Shown piece after piece: positions 1 through 8,904 of a stretch of 13,914 nucleotides of DNA; the stretch's first letter is position 1; the number at the start of each line of letters is the position of its first letter. The position numbers were made by a program, and so were the translations under genes. The notes beneath the pieces were generated by a model, which was not told the DNA's origin, did no database searches, and worked only from the letters and a program-made list of their open reading frames with translations. The DNA is taken from NCBI GenBank assembly GCA_028293685.1, contig JAQGOI010000344.1:1-13914 (forward strand). The letters run 5' to 3'. This stretch comes from Lysobacteraceae bacterium (GTDB lineage Bacteria; Pseudomonadota; Gammaproteobacteria; Xanthomonadales; Xanthomonadaceae).

Positions 1-1667
1 TGGCACGTCCGTGGCTTGCGCACTACCCGGCCGGCGTTCCGGCCGAAATCGACGTCGATGAGTTCCCCTCGATCGTTTCGGTCCTCGAGCGTGCCATCGA
101 TCGTTATCGCGACCATCCGGCCTTCTCCAATCTCGGCAAACGCATCACCTACGCCGATGTCGATCGGCTCAGCGCGCAGCTGGCGGCATTCCTGCTGGGC
201 GAGTTGAAGCTCAAGAAGGGCGACCGGGTTGCGATCATGTTGCCCAATTGCCTGCAATATCCGATAGCGACATTCGGCATCCTTCGGGCAGGCTTGACGG
301 TGGTCAATGTCAATCCGCTTTACACGCCGCGCGAACTGCGACACCAGCTGGTCGATTCGGGCGCCAGCGCGATCATCGTCCTGGACAACTTCGCGCACAC
401 CGTGCAGTCCGTGATGAGCGACGTGCCGTCGATGCGCGTGATCACAAGCGGCCTGGGCGACATGGTCGGCATCAAGGGAGCCATCGTCAATTTCGTCGTG
501 AAGTACGTCAAGCGGATGGTTCCCGATTACGCGATCCCCGGCGCAATCCGCTTTCGCGATGCACTGTCGCAGGGCCAGCAGCACCCCTTGCCCAAGGTCA
601 CCTGCGCTCCCGGGGATATCGCCTTCCTGCAATACACAGGCGGCACGACGGGCGTGGCGAAGGGCGCGATGCTGACGCACCGCAACCTGGTCGCGAACAT
701 GCAACAGGCCGCCGCATGGATCGGCACGACCGTGCGTCCGGGCGAGGAACTCATCGTGACGGCCTTACCGCTGTATCACATCTTCGCGCTGACGGCGAAC
801 GGGCTGGTCTTCATGAATCTCGGAGGGCTCAATTACCTGATCACCAACCCACGCGACATGCGCGGATTCGTGAAGGAGCTGTCGAAAATTCCGTTTACCG
901 CCATCACCGGCGTCAACACATTGTTCAACGGATTGCTCAACACGCCCGGTTTCGACCGCATCGATTTCTCGCACCTGCGACTGACGCTGGGCGGCGGAAT
1001 GGCAGTGCAGCGCGCGGTCGCCGAACGCTGGAAGCAGGTCACCGGTTGCACGCTCGTCGAGGCGTACGGGCTTACCGAGACGTCGCCCGCTGCCTGCATC
1101 AACCCGATGGATCTGCCCGCCTACAACGGGTCGATTGGCTTGCCGGTGCCTTCCACCGACGCCTGCATCAAGGACGACGACGGCCGCCATCTCGGGGTCG
1201 GTGAAGTCGGCGAGCTGTGCATCAAGGGTCCGCAGGTCATGCTCGGTTACTGGCAACGCCCGGCAGAAACAGCCGAAGTGATGGACGGCGAAGGCTGGCT
1301 GCACACCGGCGACATGGCACGCATGGACGATCAGGGATTCTTCTACATAGTCGACCGCAAGAAGGACATGATCCTGGTCTCGGGTTTCAACGTGTACCCA
1401 AACGAGGTCGAGGACGTGATCGCCATGATGCCCGGCGTCCTGGAGGTCGCAGCCGTTGGCGTGCCCGATGAAAAATCCGGCGAAGCGGTCAAGGTGATCA
1501 TCGTCAAGAAGGATCCGACCTTGACCGCGGAACAGGTGAAAGCCCACGCCAGCGAATTCCTGACCGGTTACAAGCATCCCAAATACGTCGAATTCCGCAG
1601 GGAATTACCGAAAACGAATGTAGGCAAGATCCTGCGCCGCGAACTGCGCGAGCCCCATCCGGCGTAA
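1..1667 (+). CDS. rpfB: Long-chain fatty acyl-CoA ligase RpfB (FadD family), 5' end just outside the window
   Basis: Activates free long-chain fatty acids to acyl-CoA with ATP, at the cytoplasmic membrane face. In Xanthomonas, RpfB next to rpfF acts in DSF turnover and recycles fatty acids freed by RpfF. The reading frame is open from base 3. If the base before the window makes an NTG start (bases 0-2), the protein has 555 residues, and W5, Y9-P10 and V13-P14 then fall at the same numbers as in E. coli FadD (561 aa). Adenylate-forming motifs are all present: P-loop [12 protein letters not shown] from residue 212, YGLTE at 356-360, the fatty-acyl-CoA synthetase signature beginning GWLHTGD at 432 with [18 protein letters not shown], and the C-terminal GKILRREL lysine near 543. 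A later TTG at 204 would cut off conserved N-terminal sequence and is not the start. The rpfB name, rather than fadD, rests on the adjacent co-directional rpfF. Confidence 0.9.
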   Translation, partial: ARPWLAHYPAGVPAEIDVDEFPSIVSVLERAIDRYRDHPAFSNLGKRITYADVDRLSAQLAAFLLGELKLKKGDRVAIMLPNCLQYPIATFGILRAGLTVVNVNPLYTPRELRHQLVDSGASAIIVLDNFAHTVQSVMSDVPSMRVITSGLGDMVGIKGAIVNFVVKYVKRMVPDYAIPGAIRFRDALSQGQQHPLPKVTCAPGDIAFLQYTGGTTGVAKGAMLTHRNLVANMQQAAAWIGTTVRPGEELIVTALPLYHIFALTANGLVFMNLGGLNYLITNPRDMRGFVKELSKIPFTAITGVNTLFNGLLNTPGFDRIDFSHLRLTLGGGMAVQRAVAERWKQVTGCTLVEAYGLTETSPAACINPMDLPAYNGSIGLPVPSTDACIKDDDGRHLGVGEVGELCIKGPQVMLGYWQRPAETAEVMDGEGWLHTGDMARMDDQGFFYIVDRKKDMILVSGFNVYPNEVEDVIAMMPGVLEVAAVGVPDEKSGEAVKVIIVKKDPTLTAEQVKAHASEFLTGYKHPKYVEFRRELPKTNVGKILRRELREPHPA

Positions 1668-1668
1668 C

Positions 1669-1684
1669 TTCGAGCCACCTCGAA
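1669..1684 (+). other. Small perfect hairpin immediately after rpfB
   Basis: TTCGAG and CTCGAA form a 6-bp perfect stem around the loop CCAC, starting 2 bases after the rpfB stop codon. A second possible stem follows (CCTGGC at 1687-1692 with GCCAGG at 1708-1713). There is no T-run after either, so this is not a standard intrinsic terminator; it could be a 3' stabilising or attenuating structure, or chance in GC-rich DNA. Confidence 0.3.
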
Positions 1685-1722
1685 CGCCTGGCCAGTCCAT
1701 CCGGAACGCCAGGACGGCCAGC

Positions 1723-1750
1723 TCAACAGTCACGCCTTCCGGTGTAGCAT
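1723..1750 (+). promoter_or_regulatory. Weak candidate sigma-70 promoter for rpfF
   Basis: Within the 161-bp gap between rpfB and rpfF, TCAACA (1723-1728, 4/6 to TTGACA) and TAGCAT (1745-1750, 4/6 to TATAAT) are separated by 16 bp, about 80 bp before the rpfF start. The match is weak. The long gap by the standards of this window makes a separate rpfF promoter plausible, but these boxes are a guess. Confidence 0.2.
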
Positions 1751-1816
1751 CCAGCCGGTGGGCCCTGACCGGTCCGCCCGCGCCCACTGATGCTCCCCTG
1801 CGGACGGCTGCCCAAC

Positions 1817-1820
1817 GAGG
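1817..1820 (+). promoter_or_regulatory. Ribosome binding site that fixes the rpfF start
   Basis: GAGG lies 8 nt before the ATG at 1829. The in-frame ATG at 1790 has no Shine-Dalgarno-like sequence upstream. This decides for the 287-residue form of RpfF. Confidence 0.7.
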
Positions 1821-1828
1821 ACCGCTCC

Positions 1829-2692
1829 ATGAGCACGATCGAGAAACTCCTTCGCGTCCGTCCCTACTCCACCATGCGGGTCGAAGGCGATCCCATGGGC
1901 CGCGAACATTGGCTCTACATGCACTCCCAGCAGCAGGCTGGAGTTCGTCCCTGCTTCCGCACCGAGCTCATGGACGAGATGTGGAGTTACCTGACCTCGA
2001 TCACCTTGCGCGAATGTCAACGCGAACCCGGACAGCTTCGGCACGTGGTGCTCGCCTCCGATGCGCCTGCATTCAACCTGGGCGGCGACCTGGAGCTGTT
2101 CTCGCAGTTGATCCGCAACAACAATCGCGAACGACTGCTTGCGTACGCGCGGCGATGCGTCGATGGCGTCCACCACCTGCACAACGGCCTGGGCGGGGAC
2201 GTACGCACCATTGCGTTGGTGCAGGGCGACGCATTGGGCGGCGGCCTGGAACTGGCTTTGGCCTGCCATACGATCGTGGCAGAGGAAGGCGTCGGGATGG
2301 GCCTGCCGGAAGTGCTGTTCGGACTCTTCCCGGGCATGGGAGCCTACTCGTTCCTCTGCAAGCGGGTCGTGCCGCAAGTGGCCGAGAAACTCATCCTCGA
2401 TGGCGTGATCCACTCAAGCGAAGAGCTCTACCGGCTCGGAATCGTCGACGTCCTGGTTCCAAAGGGAGAAGGCGAACGGGCAGTCCAGGAGCTCATCCGG
2501 CAGCAGCAACGGGCTCCGCACGCGCACCTTGCGATGAACGCCGTGCGGTCGATCGCGCAACCGGTTGGCTATGACGAGCTGATGGGGATCACGGAAGTTT
2601 GGGTGGATACGGCGCTCGCCCTGGGGGAACGTTCGCTCAAGACGATGGACCGGATCGTGCGGGCACAAACCAGGAACTGCGCGGCAGCCTGA
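1829..2692 (+). CDS. rpfF: DSF synthase RpfF (crotonase superfamily)
   Basis: Makes the diffusible signal factor: crotonase-fold enzymes of this family dehydrate 3-hydroxyacyl-ACP to the cis-2-enoyl form and release the free acid by thioesterase action, in the cytoplasm. The protein has 287 residues (X. campestris RpfF: 289). From the ATG at 1829 the two catalytic glutamates fall at E141 (in GGGLELALA) and E161 (in MGLPEVLFGLFPGMG), the numbers known for the X. campestris enzyme, which supports this start over the ATG at 1790. Other family blocks are HVVLASD near 72-78, FNLGGDLELF at 82-91, and ITEVWVDTA plus TMDRIVRAQ near the C-terminus. It lies 161 bp after rpfB on the same strand and runs tail to tail into rpfC with 6 bp between the stop codons. 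In Xanthomonas RpfF is held inactive by the RpfC receiver domain; that regulation is known from the family, not visible here. Confidence 0.95.
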   Translation: MSTIEKLLRVRPYSTMRVEGDPMGREHWLYMHSQQQAGVRPCFRTELMDEMWSYLTSITLRECQREPGQLRHVVLASDAPAFNLGGDLELFSQLIRNNNRERLLAYARRCVDGVHHLHNGLGGDVRTIALVQGDALGGGLELALACHTIVAEEGVGMGLPEVLFGLFPGMGAYSFLCKRVVPQVAEKLILDGVIHSSEELYRLGIVDVLVPKGEGERAVQELIRQQQRAPHAHLAMNAVRSIAQPVGYDELMGITEVWVDTALALGERSLKTMDRIVRAQTRNCAAA

Positions 2693-2698
2693 CCCGAC

Positions 2699-4873
2699 CT
2701 AATGCTGCTCGTTGCCGTTGTCCCGCGCGGATCGTAGCGCGGCCCGCGCCTGGAGCGCGGACCGCCCTTGCGCCAGCTTGTCATGCAGGCCGGCCAGGTG
2801 CTGCCGCCACTCCACGGCAAGCTGCCAGTCGGCCAGTCGCATGAGCTCGCCGCCGGCAGCAGCCAGCCGTACCAGCCCGAGATTGCTGGCCACTCCCTTG
2901 ATGGCGTGCGCATGTTCGCGCGTCAACTCCCAATCGCTTTTCTCACCAGCCGACTGCATGCCGGCCATGCTGGTCGCAGCGTCCCGCAGACACTGTTCGA
3001 CGAACTCCTGCTCGAAGGATTCGCCCATCCCAAGCGCCGCGAGCTCGTCGAGAATGCCCGGATCAAAGACGTCATTGGCGGACGACGGTTCGATCCTTGC
3101 CGGCAGTGACGTGATCACCTGACCATTGGTCGTGATGTCCGCGAGCATGTCCAGCAGTCGCGTCGCCGAGATCGGCTTGGCGAGAAATCCACGTGCCCCG
3201 GCCTGCTCGCAGCGCCGAATCGACTCGGGAGTCACGTCCGCGCTCAGCACGACGACGGGTGTCTTGCGGCTGCCGCCCGCCTCCATCACCCGCAACTGGC
3301 GCATCAGATCGATGCCGTTGAGCCCCGGCATGTGCAGGTCGATGATGACCGCATCGTAGTCGCTGACTTCCAACGCGTTGAGCACCGCTTCGCCGTTGTC
3401 GCACGCAAGCACGCGATGGCCGGCCTTCTGCAGCAGACGCTGCAGCACCATCCGGTTGGCGGCATGATCGTCGGCCATCAGGATCTGCATGCTCCGTACA
3501 CGCGCCCTGTGGCGCAGGAACGGATCGGTAAACGCAATGATGTTCTTGCCCGAACTCTTTTCAGGCGCGTCGAATTCCGCAGCCTGTTCCAGGACCGCCG
3601 GTCTTGCTGGCGGCAATGTATCGAAGGGCAGTTCCACCCAGAACCGGCTGCCCTGCTTTTTGCCGCTGTCGAAACCGATGCTTCCGCCCATCGCCTCGGT
3701 CAGGCCTTTGGCGATCGTGGTGCCGAGACCGGTGCCGCCGTAGCGTCGGGACAAGGTCGCATCGGCCTGCTCGAATGCCTCGAACAGGCGCTTTCTCGAT
3801 GCCGCCGGGATGCCGATCCCGGTGTCGGTGACGGTGAAGCGCAACCGCGGACGCATCGCGTCGACACACGCCAGACTCACGTCTAGCGAGACATAACCGT
3901 GTTCGGTGAACTTGACGGCGTTGCCGACCAGGTTGAGCAGCACCTGCCGCACATGACCGATGTCGCCGCGTACGAGCATCGGCACATCGGCGGCGATCTT
4001 CGACGCATACGCGAGCTGTTTTGCGCGCGCCATCGGCTGCAGGATCAGGCCGATGCCATCGATCAGTTCGGCAATCGAGAACTCCTCGATGCTGAGCTTG
4101 AGCTTGCCGGCTTCGATCGCCGATATGTCCAGGACGTCCTCGACCAGCGACAGGAGCGATCGCGTGGACGCCTGGATGGTATTGAGGCACTCGCGCTGCT
4201 CTGAATCGAGCCTGGTGGTCGCCAGCAGCTCCGACATGCCGGCCAGCCCATTGAGCGGCGTCCGGAATTCATGACTCATGTTCGCCAGGAAACGGCTCTT
4301 GGCTTCGTTGGCGCGATGCGCTTCCTCGGTGGCGCGCGTCAGTGCGCGCAGCAACCCCGACAGGTAAAGCGGAACAGCAATCAGACCGAAAAGAAGGCCG
4401 AGTCCAAGTGAGAAGTTGCGGACCCAGTAGTCGCTGAACGCCAGTACCGCTCCGAAACTGATCACGGCCGCGCCCACGGCTGCGAACAGGTATCGGTTTC
4501 CATAACGCAGGCCGTTGCCGATCGTGACCCACATGATGATCACGTACACCCAGGCCAACGGCTCGCCGAGCTGGATCATGGCTGCCGACATCAGACCGTA
4601 GTCCGAGCACATCCCGATTGCACGTCGGACATGCGAGACACCGGGACTTGCCAGGATCCAGCCGATCAGCAACGAGCCGACCAGGAATCCGACAGCGACG
4701 AGGCCAAGCACGAACCGGCTGGAGTCGTCAGGCGATTCATGATCCGTCGCGGATCTCAACAACAGGAACAGCAACACGACCAGGAGCACCGCGATCCTGA
4801 CGAGCGCCTGGAGGTGCTCGCTGTCGGGGCGCTCCGCCAGGCGGCGCCTAAGCCGGTCGATGACCGCTTTCAT
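2699..4873 (-). CDS. rpfC: Hybrid histidine kinase RpfC, DSF sensor
   Basis: Membrane sensor that detects DSF and phosphorylates RpfG. It has 724 residues (about 726 in X. campestris). The N-terminal juxtamembrane segment carries RPDSEHLQ at 15-22, the short region reported to bind DSF in X. campestris. Five or six hydrophobic membrane segments lie between about 23 and 175. Then come a HisKA domain with H-box SHEFRTP (phospho-accepting H201), an HATPase with N-box (N314, N318), DTGIGIP at 350-356 and [10 protein letters not shown] from 379, a receiver domain (about 462-580) with D512 in IIDLHMPG and K566, and a C-terminal HPt domain with H656 in HAHAIKG. All phosphorelay residues are present, so the kinase looks active. 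It starts 3 bp after the rpfG stop codon and is surely co-transcribed with it; no rpfH lies between them. Confidence 0.95.
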   Translation of the reverse strand: MKAVIDRLRRRLAERPDSEHLQALVRIAVLLVVLLFLLLRSATDHESPDDSSRFVLGLVAVGFLVGSLLIGWILASPGVSHVRRAIGMCSDYGLMSAAMIQLGEPLAWVYVIIMWVTIGNGLRYGNRYLFAAVGAAVISFGAVLAFSDYWVRNFSLGLGLLFGLIAVPLYLSGLLRALTRATEEAHRANEAKSRFLANMSHEFRTPLNGLAGMSELLATTRLDSEQRECLNTIQASTRSLLSLVEDVLDISAIEAGKLKLSIEEFSIAELIDGIGLILQPMARAKQLAYASKIAADVPMLVRGDIGHVRQVLLNLVGNAVKFTEHGYVSLDVSLACVDAMRPRLRFTVTDTGIGIPAASRKRLFEAFEQADATLSRRYGGTGLGTTIAKGLTEAMGGSIGFDSGKKQGSRFWVELPFDTLPPARPAVLEQAAEFDAPEKSSGKNIIAFTDPFLRHRARVRSMQILMADDHAANRMVLQRLLQKAGHRVLACDNGEAVLNALEVSDYDAVIIDLHMPGLNGIDLMRQLRVMEAGGSRKTPVVVLSADVTPESIRRCEQAGARGFLAKPISATRLLDMLADITTNGQVITSLPARIEPSSANDVFDPGILDELAALGMGESFEQEFVEQCLRDAATSMAGMQSAGEKSDWELTREHAHAIKGVASNLGLVRLAAAGGELMRLADWQLAVEWRQHLAGLHDKLAQGRSALQARAALRSARDNGNEQH

Positions 4874-4876
4874 ACG

Positions 4877-5980
4877 TCAATCGACGCCAGGCCGTTTGCT
4901 GACCGACGAGAAGCGCGCACAGATGCCCTCCAGACGCTCGCGACTGTTCAGCAATACCTCGACGCAACGCGGGTCGAACAATAGTCCCGATTGGTCCTGC
5001 ATGTAGGTCAACGCATCGTCCAGCGTCCAGCTGTGCTTGTACGGGCGTGGCGACAGGAGAGCGTCGAGGACATCGGCGACCGCAACGATGCGGGCCTCGA
5101 TCGGGATGGCTTCACCTGCCAGGCCATCGGGATAGCCACTGCCGTCATAACGCTCGTGGTGCCGCAGTGCGATCGTCGCGCCGGCCTGGATGAAGCGGTT
5201 CTGGCTGTCGCAGAGCAGCTGGTGGCCGATCCGCGGATGACGCCGCATGACGCGGATTTCCTCATCGTTCAACGGGCCCGGCTTCAGCAGGACGGCATCC
5301 GGGATCGCGATCTTCCCCATGTCATGCAGGGGGGCCGCCAGTTCGATCACCCGGACTTCTTCTTCAGGCAGCCCAAGCCCTTCGGCGATCAGCCCTGCGA
5401 TGTGCGCCATGCGCTCCAGGTAGGCACTGGTGCCGGTGTCCCGATATTCGATGGCGCGCGCCAGGCGGGACAATGTCTCGCGCTCGCGCTCCTCGACCTC
5501 ATGCATGCTCGACAGCAACCGCTGCTCCAGCGAAAGCGCACGCTGCTTGACCGACTCGGACTGTTGGCGAAGCTGCAGCAGGTTGCGACAGCGCGCCCGC
5601 AGCTCGCGCGGACGAACCGGCTTGACCAGGAAGTCGATGACTCCCGCATCCAGCGCGGCCTGCCGGATCGGTTCGTCGCCCACGACCGTCACCAGGATGA
5701 TGGGCACGTCGCGATGCATCATCGGACGGCGGAAACGCCGCGCGAACTCCAACCCGTCCATTCCCGGCATGCGGTAATCGAGCAGCAGAAGATCCGGGCG
5801 GTTCGCGTCGCACCAGGCCAATGCTTCCTGCGGATCGCCGAAGTCGAGCACCTGCAGTTCGGCACTGATGTCCTCCAGGATATGGCGGAGCATGGTGCGG
5901 GCGGACGTCTGGTCATCGACGATCACGATGTTCAAGGAGTTATCCCATTGCATCGGCGCGCGGATTGCATGCAGCGTCAT
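4877..5980 (-). CDS. rpfG: Response regulator RpfG, HD-GYP cyclic-di-GMP phosphodiesterase
   Basis: Partner of RpfC: once phosphorylated it degrades cyclic-di-GMP, which in Xanthomonas raises expression of extracellular enzymes and lowers biofilm formation. The protein has 367 residues. The N-terminal receiver domain (about 15-135) has the acidic pair VDD at 21-23, phospho-acceptor D68 in LLLLDYRMPGMDG and K120 in FLVKP. After a helical linker (about 140-170) comes the HD-GYP domain with HDMGK (H219, D220), HH at 274-275 and YDGSGYPDG containing GYP at 282-284, so the metal-binding and signature residues are intact. The start chosen is the ATG at 5980, preceded by GAGG 8 nt upstream; the frame is open for another 62 codons, but those overlap the end of lysS and look non-coding. 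A second ATG at 5953 lacks a ribosome binding site. The gap to lysS is 130 bp, room for an internal promoter. Confidence 0.95.
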   Translation of the reverse strand: MTLHAIRAPMQWDNSLNIVIVDDQTSARTMLRHILEDISAELQVLDFGDPQEALAWCDANRPDLLLLDYRMPGMDGLEFARRFRRPMMHRDVPIILVTVVGDEPIRQAALDAGVIDFLVKPVRPRELRARCRNLLQLRQQSESVKQRALSLEQRLLSSMHEVEERERETLSRLARAIEYRDTGTSAYLERMAHIAGLIAEGLGLPEEEVRVIELAAPLHDMGKIAIPDAVLLKPGPLNDEEIRVMRRHPRIGHQLLCDSQNRFIQAGATIALRHHERYDGSGYPDGLAGEAIPIEARIVAVADVLDALLSPRPYKHSWTLDDALTYMQDQSGLLFDPRCVEVLLNSRERLEGICARFSSVSKRPGVD

Positions 5981-5988
5981 GGCCCAGT

Positions 5989-5992
5989 CCTC
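5989..5992 (-). promoter_or_regulatory. Ribosome binding site that fixes the rpfG start
   Basis: GAGG on the minus strand lies 8 nt before the ATG at 5980, the same motif and spacing as at rpfF. It decides between the start at 5980 and the alternative starts at 6166 and 5953. Confidence 0.7.
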
Positions 5993-5995
5993 ATC

Positions 5996-6010
5996 GTTGC
6001 GAAGCGCAAC
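5996..6010 (-). other. Hairpin directly upstream of the rpfG ribosome binding site
   Basis: GTTGCG and CGCAAC form a 6-bp perfect stem with a 3-nt loop, ending 3 nt before the GAGG of rpfG. In the mRNA it would sit against the ribosome binding site and could affect rpfG-rpfC translation. No homologous regulator motif was recognised. Confidence 0.3.
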
Positions 6011-6089
6011 GGCACCCCGTGGGGATGCTGCCGTGCGCCACTGCGACCTTGAAACCTGTAAACAGGGTGTGGCGGCCCGATCATGCCTG

Positions 6090-6104
6090 AACGCATCCTG
6101 CGTT
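6090..6104 (-). other. Hairpin just after the lysS stop region (rpfG leader)
   Basis: AACGCA and TGCGTT form a 6-bp perfect stem with the 3-nt loop GGA, beginning 6 nt after lysS on the minus strand. There is no U-tract, so it is not a clear terminator. The rest of the 130-bp lysS-rpfG gap shows no convincing promoter. Confidence 0.3.
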
Positions 6105-6110
6105 GTCCCG

Positions 6111-7643
6111 CTATTTCGTCGCGTTCCCTGCCAGAGGCCGCATATACGGAAAGAGCAGCACGTCACGAATCGAAGCAGAGTCCGTCAACAGCATCACCAG
6201 GCGATCGACGCCTACTCCCAGGCCGCCCGTCGGCGGCAACCCGGCTTCGAGCGCGCGGATGTAGTCCTCGTCGTATTGCATGGCCTCTTCATCGCCTCCG
6301 GCCTTGGCGGCGACCTGCGCCTGGAAACGCGCGGCCTGGTCCTCCGGATCGTTCAATTCCGAAAACCCGTTGGCCAGCTCCCTGCCCCCCACGAACAGTT
6401 CGAAGCGATCGGTGATGCCGGGCTCGCTGTCCGATTCACGGGCCAGGGGCGAAACTTCGACCGGGTAATGGGTGATGAAGGTCGGCGCGATGAGCCCGCT
6501 TTCGACAGTCTTTTCGAAGATCTCCAGCAGCAGCTTGCCCCAGCCGTAGGCAGGCCGGACTGGAACGCCCAGGCGCTGGCAATGCGCAGCCAGCGCTTCG
6601 CGGCTGCGGCAATCGTCCGCGCTGATGGTCGGGTTGAGCTCACGTACCGCGTCCTCCATCTTCCAGCGCCGGAAAGCCGGGCCGAGGTCGATGGCGTTGC
6701 CCTCCCATTCCAGCGCAGTGGTCCCGAGCGTTTCGGTGGCGACCTCGCGGATCATGGCCTCGGTCAGGTCCATGACCTCTTCGTAGGTTGCGTAGGCTTC
6801 GTACAACTCGAGCATCGTGAATTCGGGATTGTGTCGCGTGCTCACGCCTTCGTTGCGGAAGTTGCGATTGATTTCGTACACGCGCTCGAAGCCGCCGACG
6901 ACAAGGCGCTTGAGATAAAGCTCGGGCGCAACGCGCAGGTAGAGGTCGAGCCCGAGCGCGTTGTGATGCGTGGTGAATGGCTTCGCCACGGCACCACCGG
7001 CGATGTAATGCATCATCGGTGTTTCGACTTCCAGGAACCGGCGCGCATCCAGCCAGCGTCGAAGCGCGGCGATGATGCGCGAGCGCAACACGAAAACGTC
7101 GCGCACTTCCGGCGAAACGATCAGGTCGACGTGCCGCTGCCGGTAACGTTGCTCGACGTCGCTCAGGCCGTGCCACTTGTCGGGAAGCGGACGCAGCGAT
7201 TTCGTCATCAGCCGAAGCGACTCGGTGCGGATCGACAACTCGCCGGTCTTCGTCCGCATCAGGGTGCCGGTCGCCGCGACGATGTCGCCAACGTCCCAAC
7301 CCTTGAACGCATCGTACTGGTCACCCAGCGTGCTCGATTGCAGGAACAGCTGGATGCGCCCGGAGACATCCTGTATCTGGGCAAAGGCCGCCTTGCCCAT
7401 CACCCGCTTGGCCATCAGTCGTCCGGCAACGGCGACGTGTTCGTCGTGCGCCTCGAGCGCCTCTCCGGTCCAGCGACCAACGTCGGCGTATGCGTCCTGC
7501 AGGTCCTGGGCGTCATGCGTGCGCCGGAAATCATTGGGAAAGGCGATGCCGCGTTCGCGCAACGCCGTGAGTTTGGCGCGACGCTCGGCGATCAGATGGT
7601 TTTCGTCAGCGGATCGCGTCGGCGTTTCGATCGGGTCTGTCAT
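6111..7643 (-). CDS. lysS: Lysyl-tRNA synthetase, class II
   Basis: Charges tRNA-Lys with lysine in the cytoplasm. The protein has 510 residues (E. coli LysS: 505). An N-terminal helix ([15 protein letters not shown] at 18-32) and OB-fold anticodon-binding domain (about 60-150) precede the class II catalytic core: motif 1 FLEVETPMM at 203-211, motif 2 [18 protein letters not shown] at 262-279, and motif 3 [13 protein letters not shown] from 474. The start is the ATG at 7643. The frame is open up to an ATG at 7682, but the extra 13 codons are read from the REP-like palindrome and have no family counterpart. It follows prfB after 98-99 bp that hold the repeat pair and precedes rpfG by 130 bp. 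It lacks the C-terminal additions seen in some homologues and looks complete. Confidence 0.97.
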   Translation of the reverse strand: MTDPIETPTRSADENHLIAERRAKLTALRERGIAFPNDFRRTHDAQDLQDAYADVGRWTGEALEAHDEHVAVAGRLMAKRVMGKAAFAQIQDVSGRIQLFLQSSTLGDQYDAFKGWDVGDIVAATGTLMRTKTGELSIRTESLRLMTKSLRPLPDKWHGLSDVEQRYRQRHVDLIVSPEVRDVFVLRSRIIAALRRWLDARRFLEVETPMMHYIAGGAVAKPFTTHHNALGLDLYLRVAPELYLKRLVVGGFERVYEINRNFRNEGVSTRHNPEFTMLELYEAYATYEEVMDLTEAMIREVATETLGTTALEWEGNAIDLGPAFRRWKMEDAVRELNPTISADDCRSREALAAHCQRLGVPVRPAYGWGKLLLEIFEKTVESGLIAPTFITHYPVEVSPLARESDSEPGITDRFELFVGGRELANGFSELNDPEDQAARFQAQVAAKAGGDEEAMQYDEDYIRALEAGLPPTGGLGVGVDRLVMLLTDSASIRDVLLFPYMRPLAGNATK

Positions 7644-7653
7644 TTGGCTCTTG

Positions 7654-7741
7654 CTCGCTATTCCCGCGAAGCGGGAATCCACTGTCTTTGGACATCCATA
7701 AGGCGAAAATCGCTGGATTCCCGCTTTCGCGGGAATGACGA
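7654..7741 (-). repeat. Pair of inverted REP-like palindromes between prfB and lysS
   Basis: Two near-identical palindromes in opposite orientation fill the gap. The first, 7660-7678, is ATTCCCGC-GAA-GCGGGAAT (8-bp stem). The second, 7717-7736, is ATTCCCGC-TTTC-GCGGGAAT (8-bp stem). The reverse complement of the first, including its flanking TGG, equals the second apart from one missing T in the loop. They are about 38 bp apart, so the doublet can also fold as one long hairpin. This is the layout of REP doublets, which are common intergenic elements in Xanthomonadales and other gammaproteobacteria and often stabilise or tune mRNA between genes of an operon. Confidence 0.85.
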
Positions 7742-7742
7742 C

Positions 7743-8871
<1,129 letters not shown>

Positions 8872-8904
8872 GTGATTCGGATCGCTGGTTGCAAGGCGCA
8901 AATT

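Noticed and set aside
1790..1828. Earlier in-frame ATG for rpfF giving 300 residues
   Set aside because: No ribosome binding site; the later ATG has GAGG at 8 nt and puts the catalytic glutamates at 141 and 161, as in X. campestris RpfF.
765..2413. Minus-strand open frames of 270 and 227 codons opposite rpfB and rpfF
   Set aside because: Both are antisense shadows of genes with full family motifs.
2693..2698. Bidirectional terminator between rpfF and rpfC
   Set aside because: The gap is only 6 bp and I saw no stem with a T-run in the flanking gene ends.
6057..6062. TTTACA on the minus strand as a -35 box for rpfG
   Set aside because: 5 of 6 positions match, but there is no -10-like hexamer 15-19 bp downstream.
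5981..6166. N-terminal extension of rpfG by 62 codons
   Set aside because: It overlaps the end of lysS, resembles no receiver-domain sequence, and the ATG at 5980 has a good ribosome binding site.
7644..7682. Extension of lysS to an ATG at 7682
   Set aside because: The 13 extra codons are read from one REP-like palindrome and are not part of the family N-terminus.
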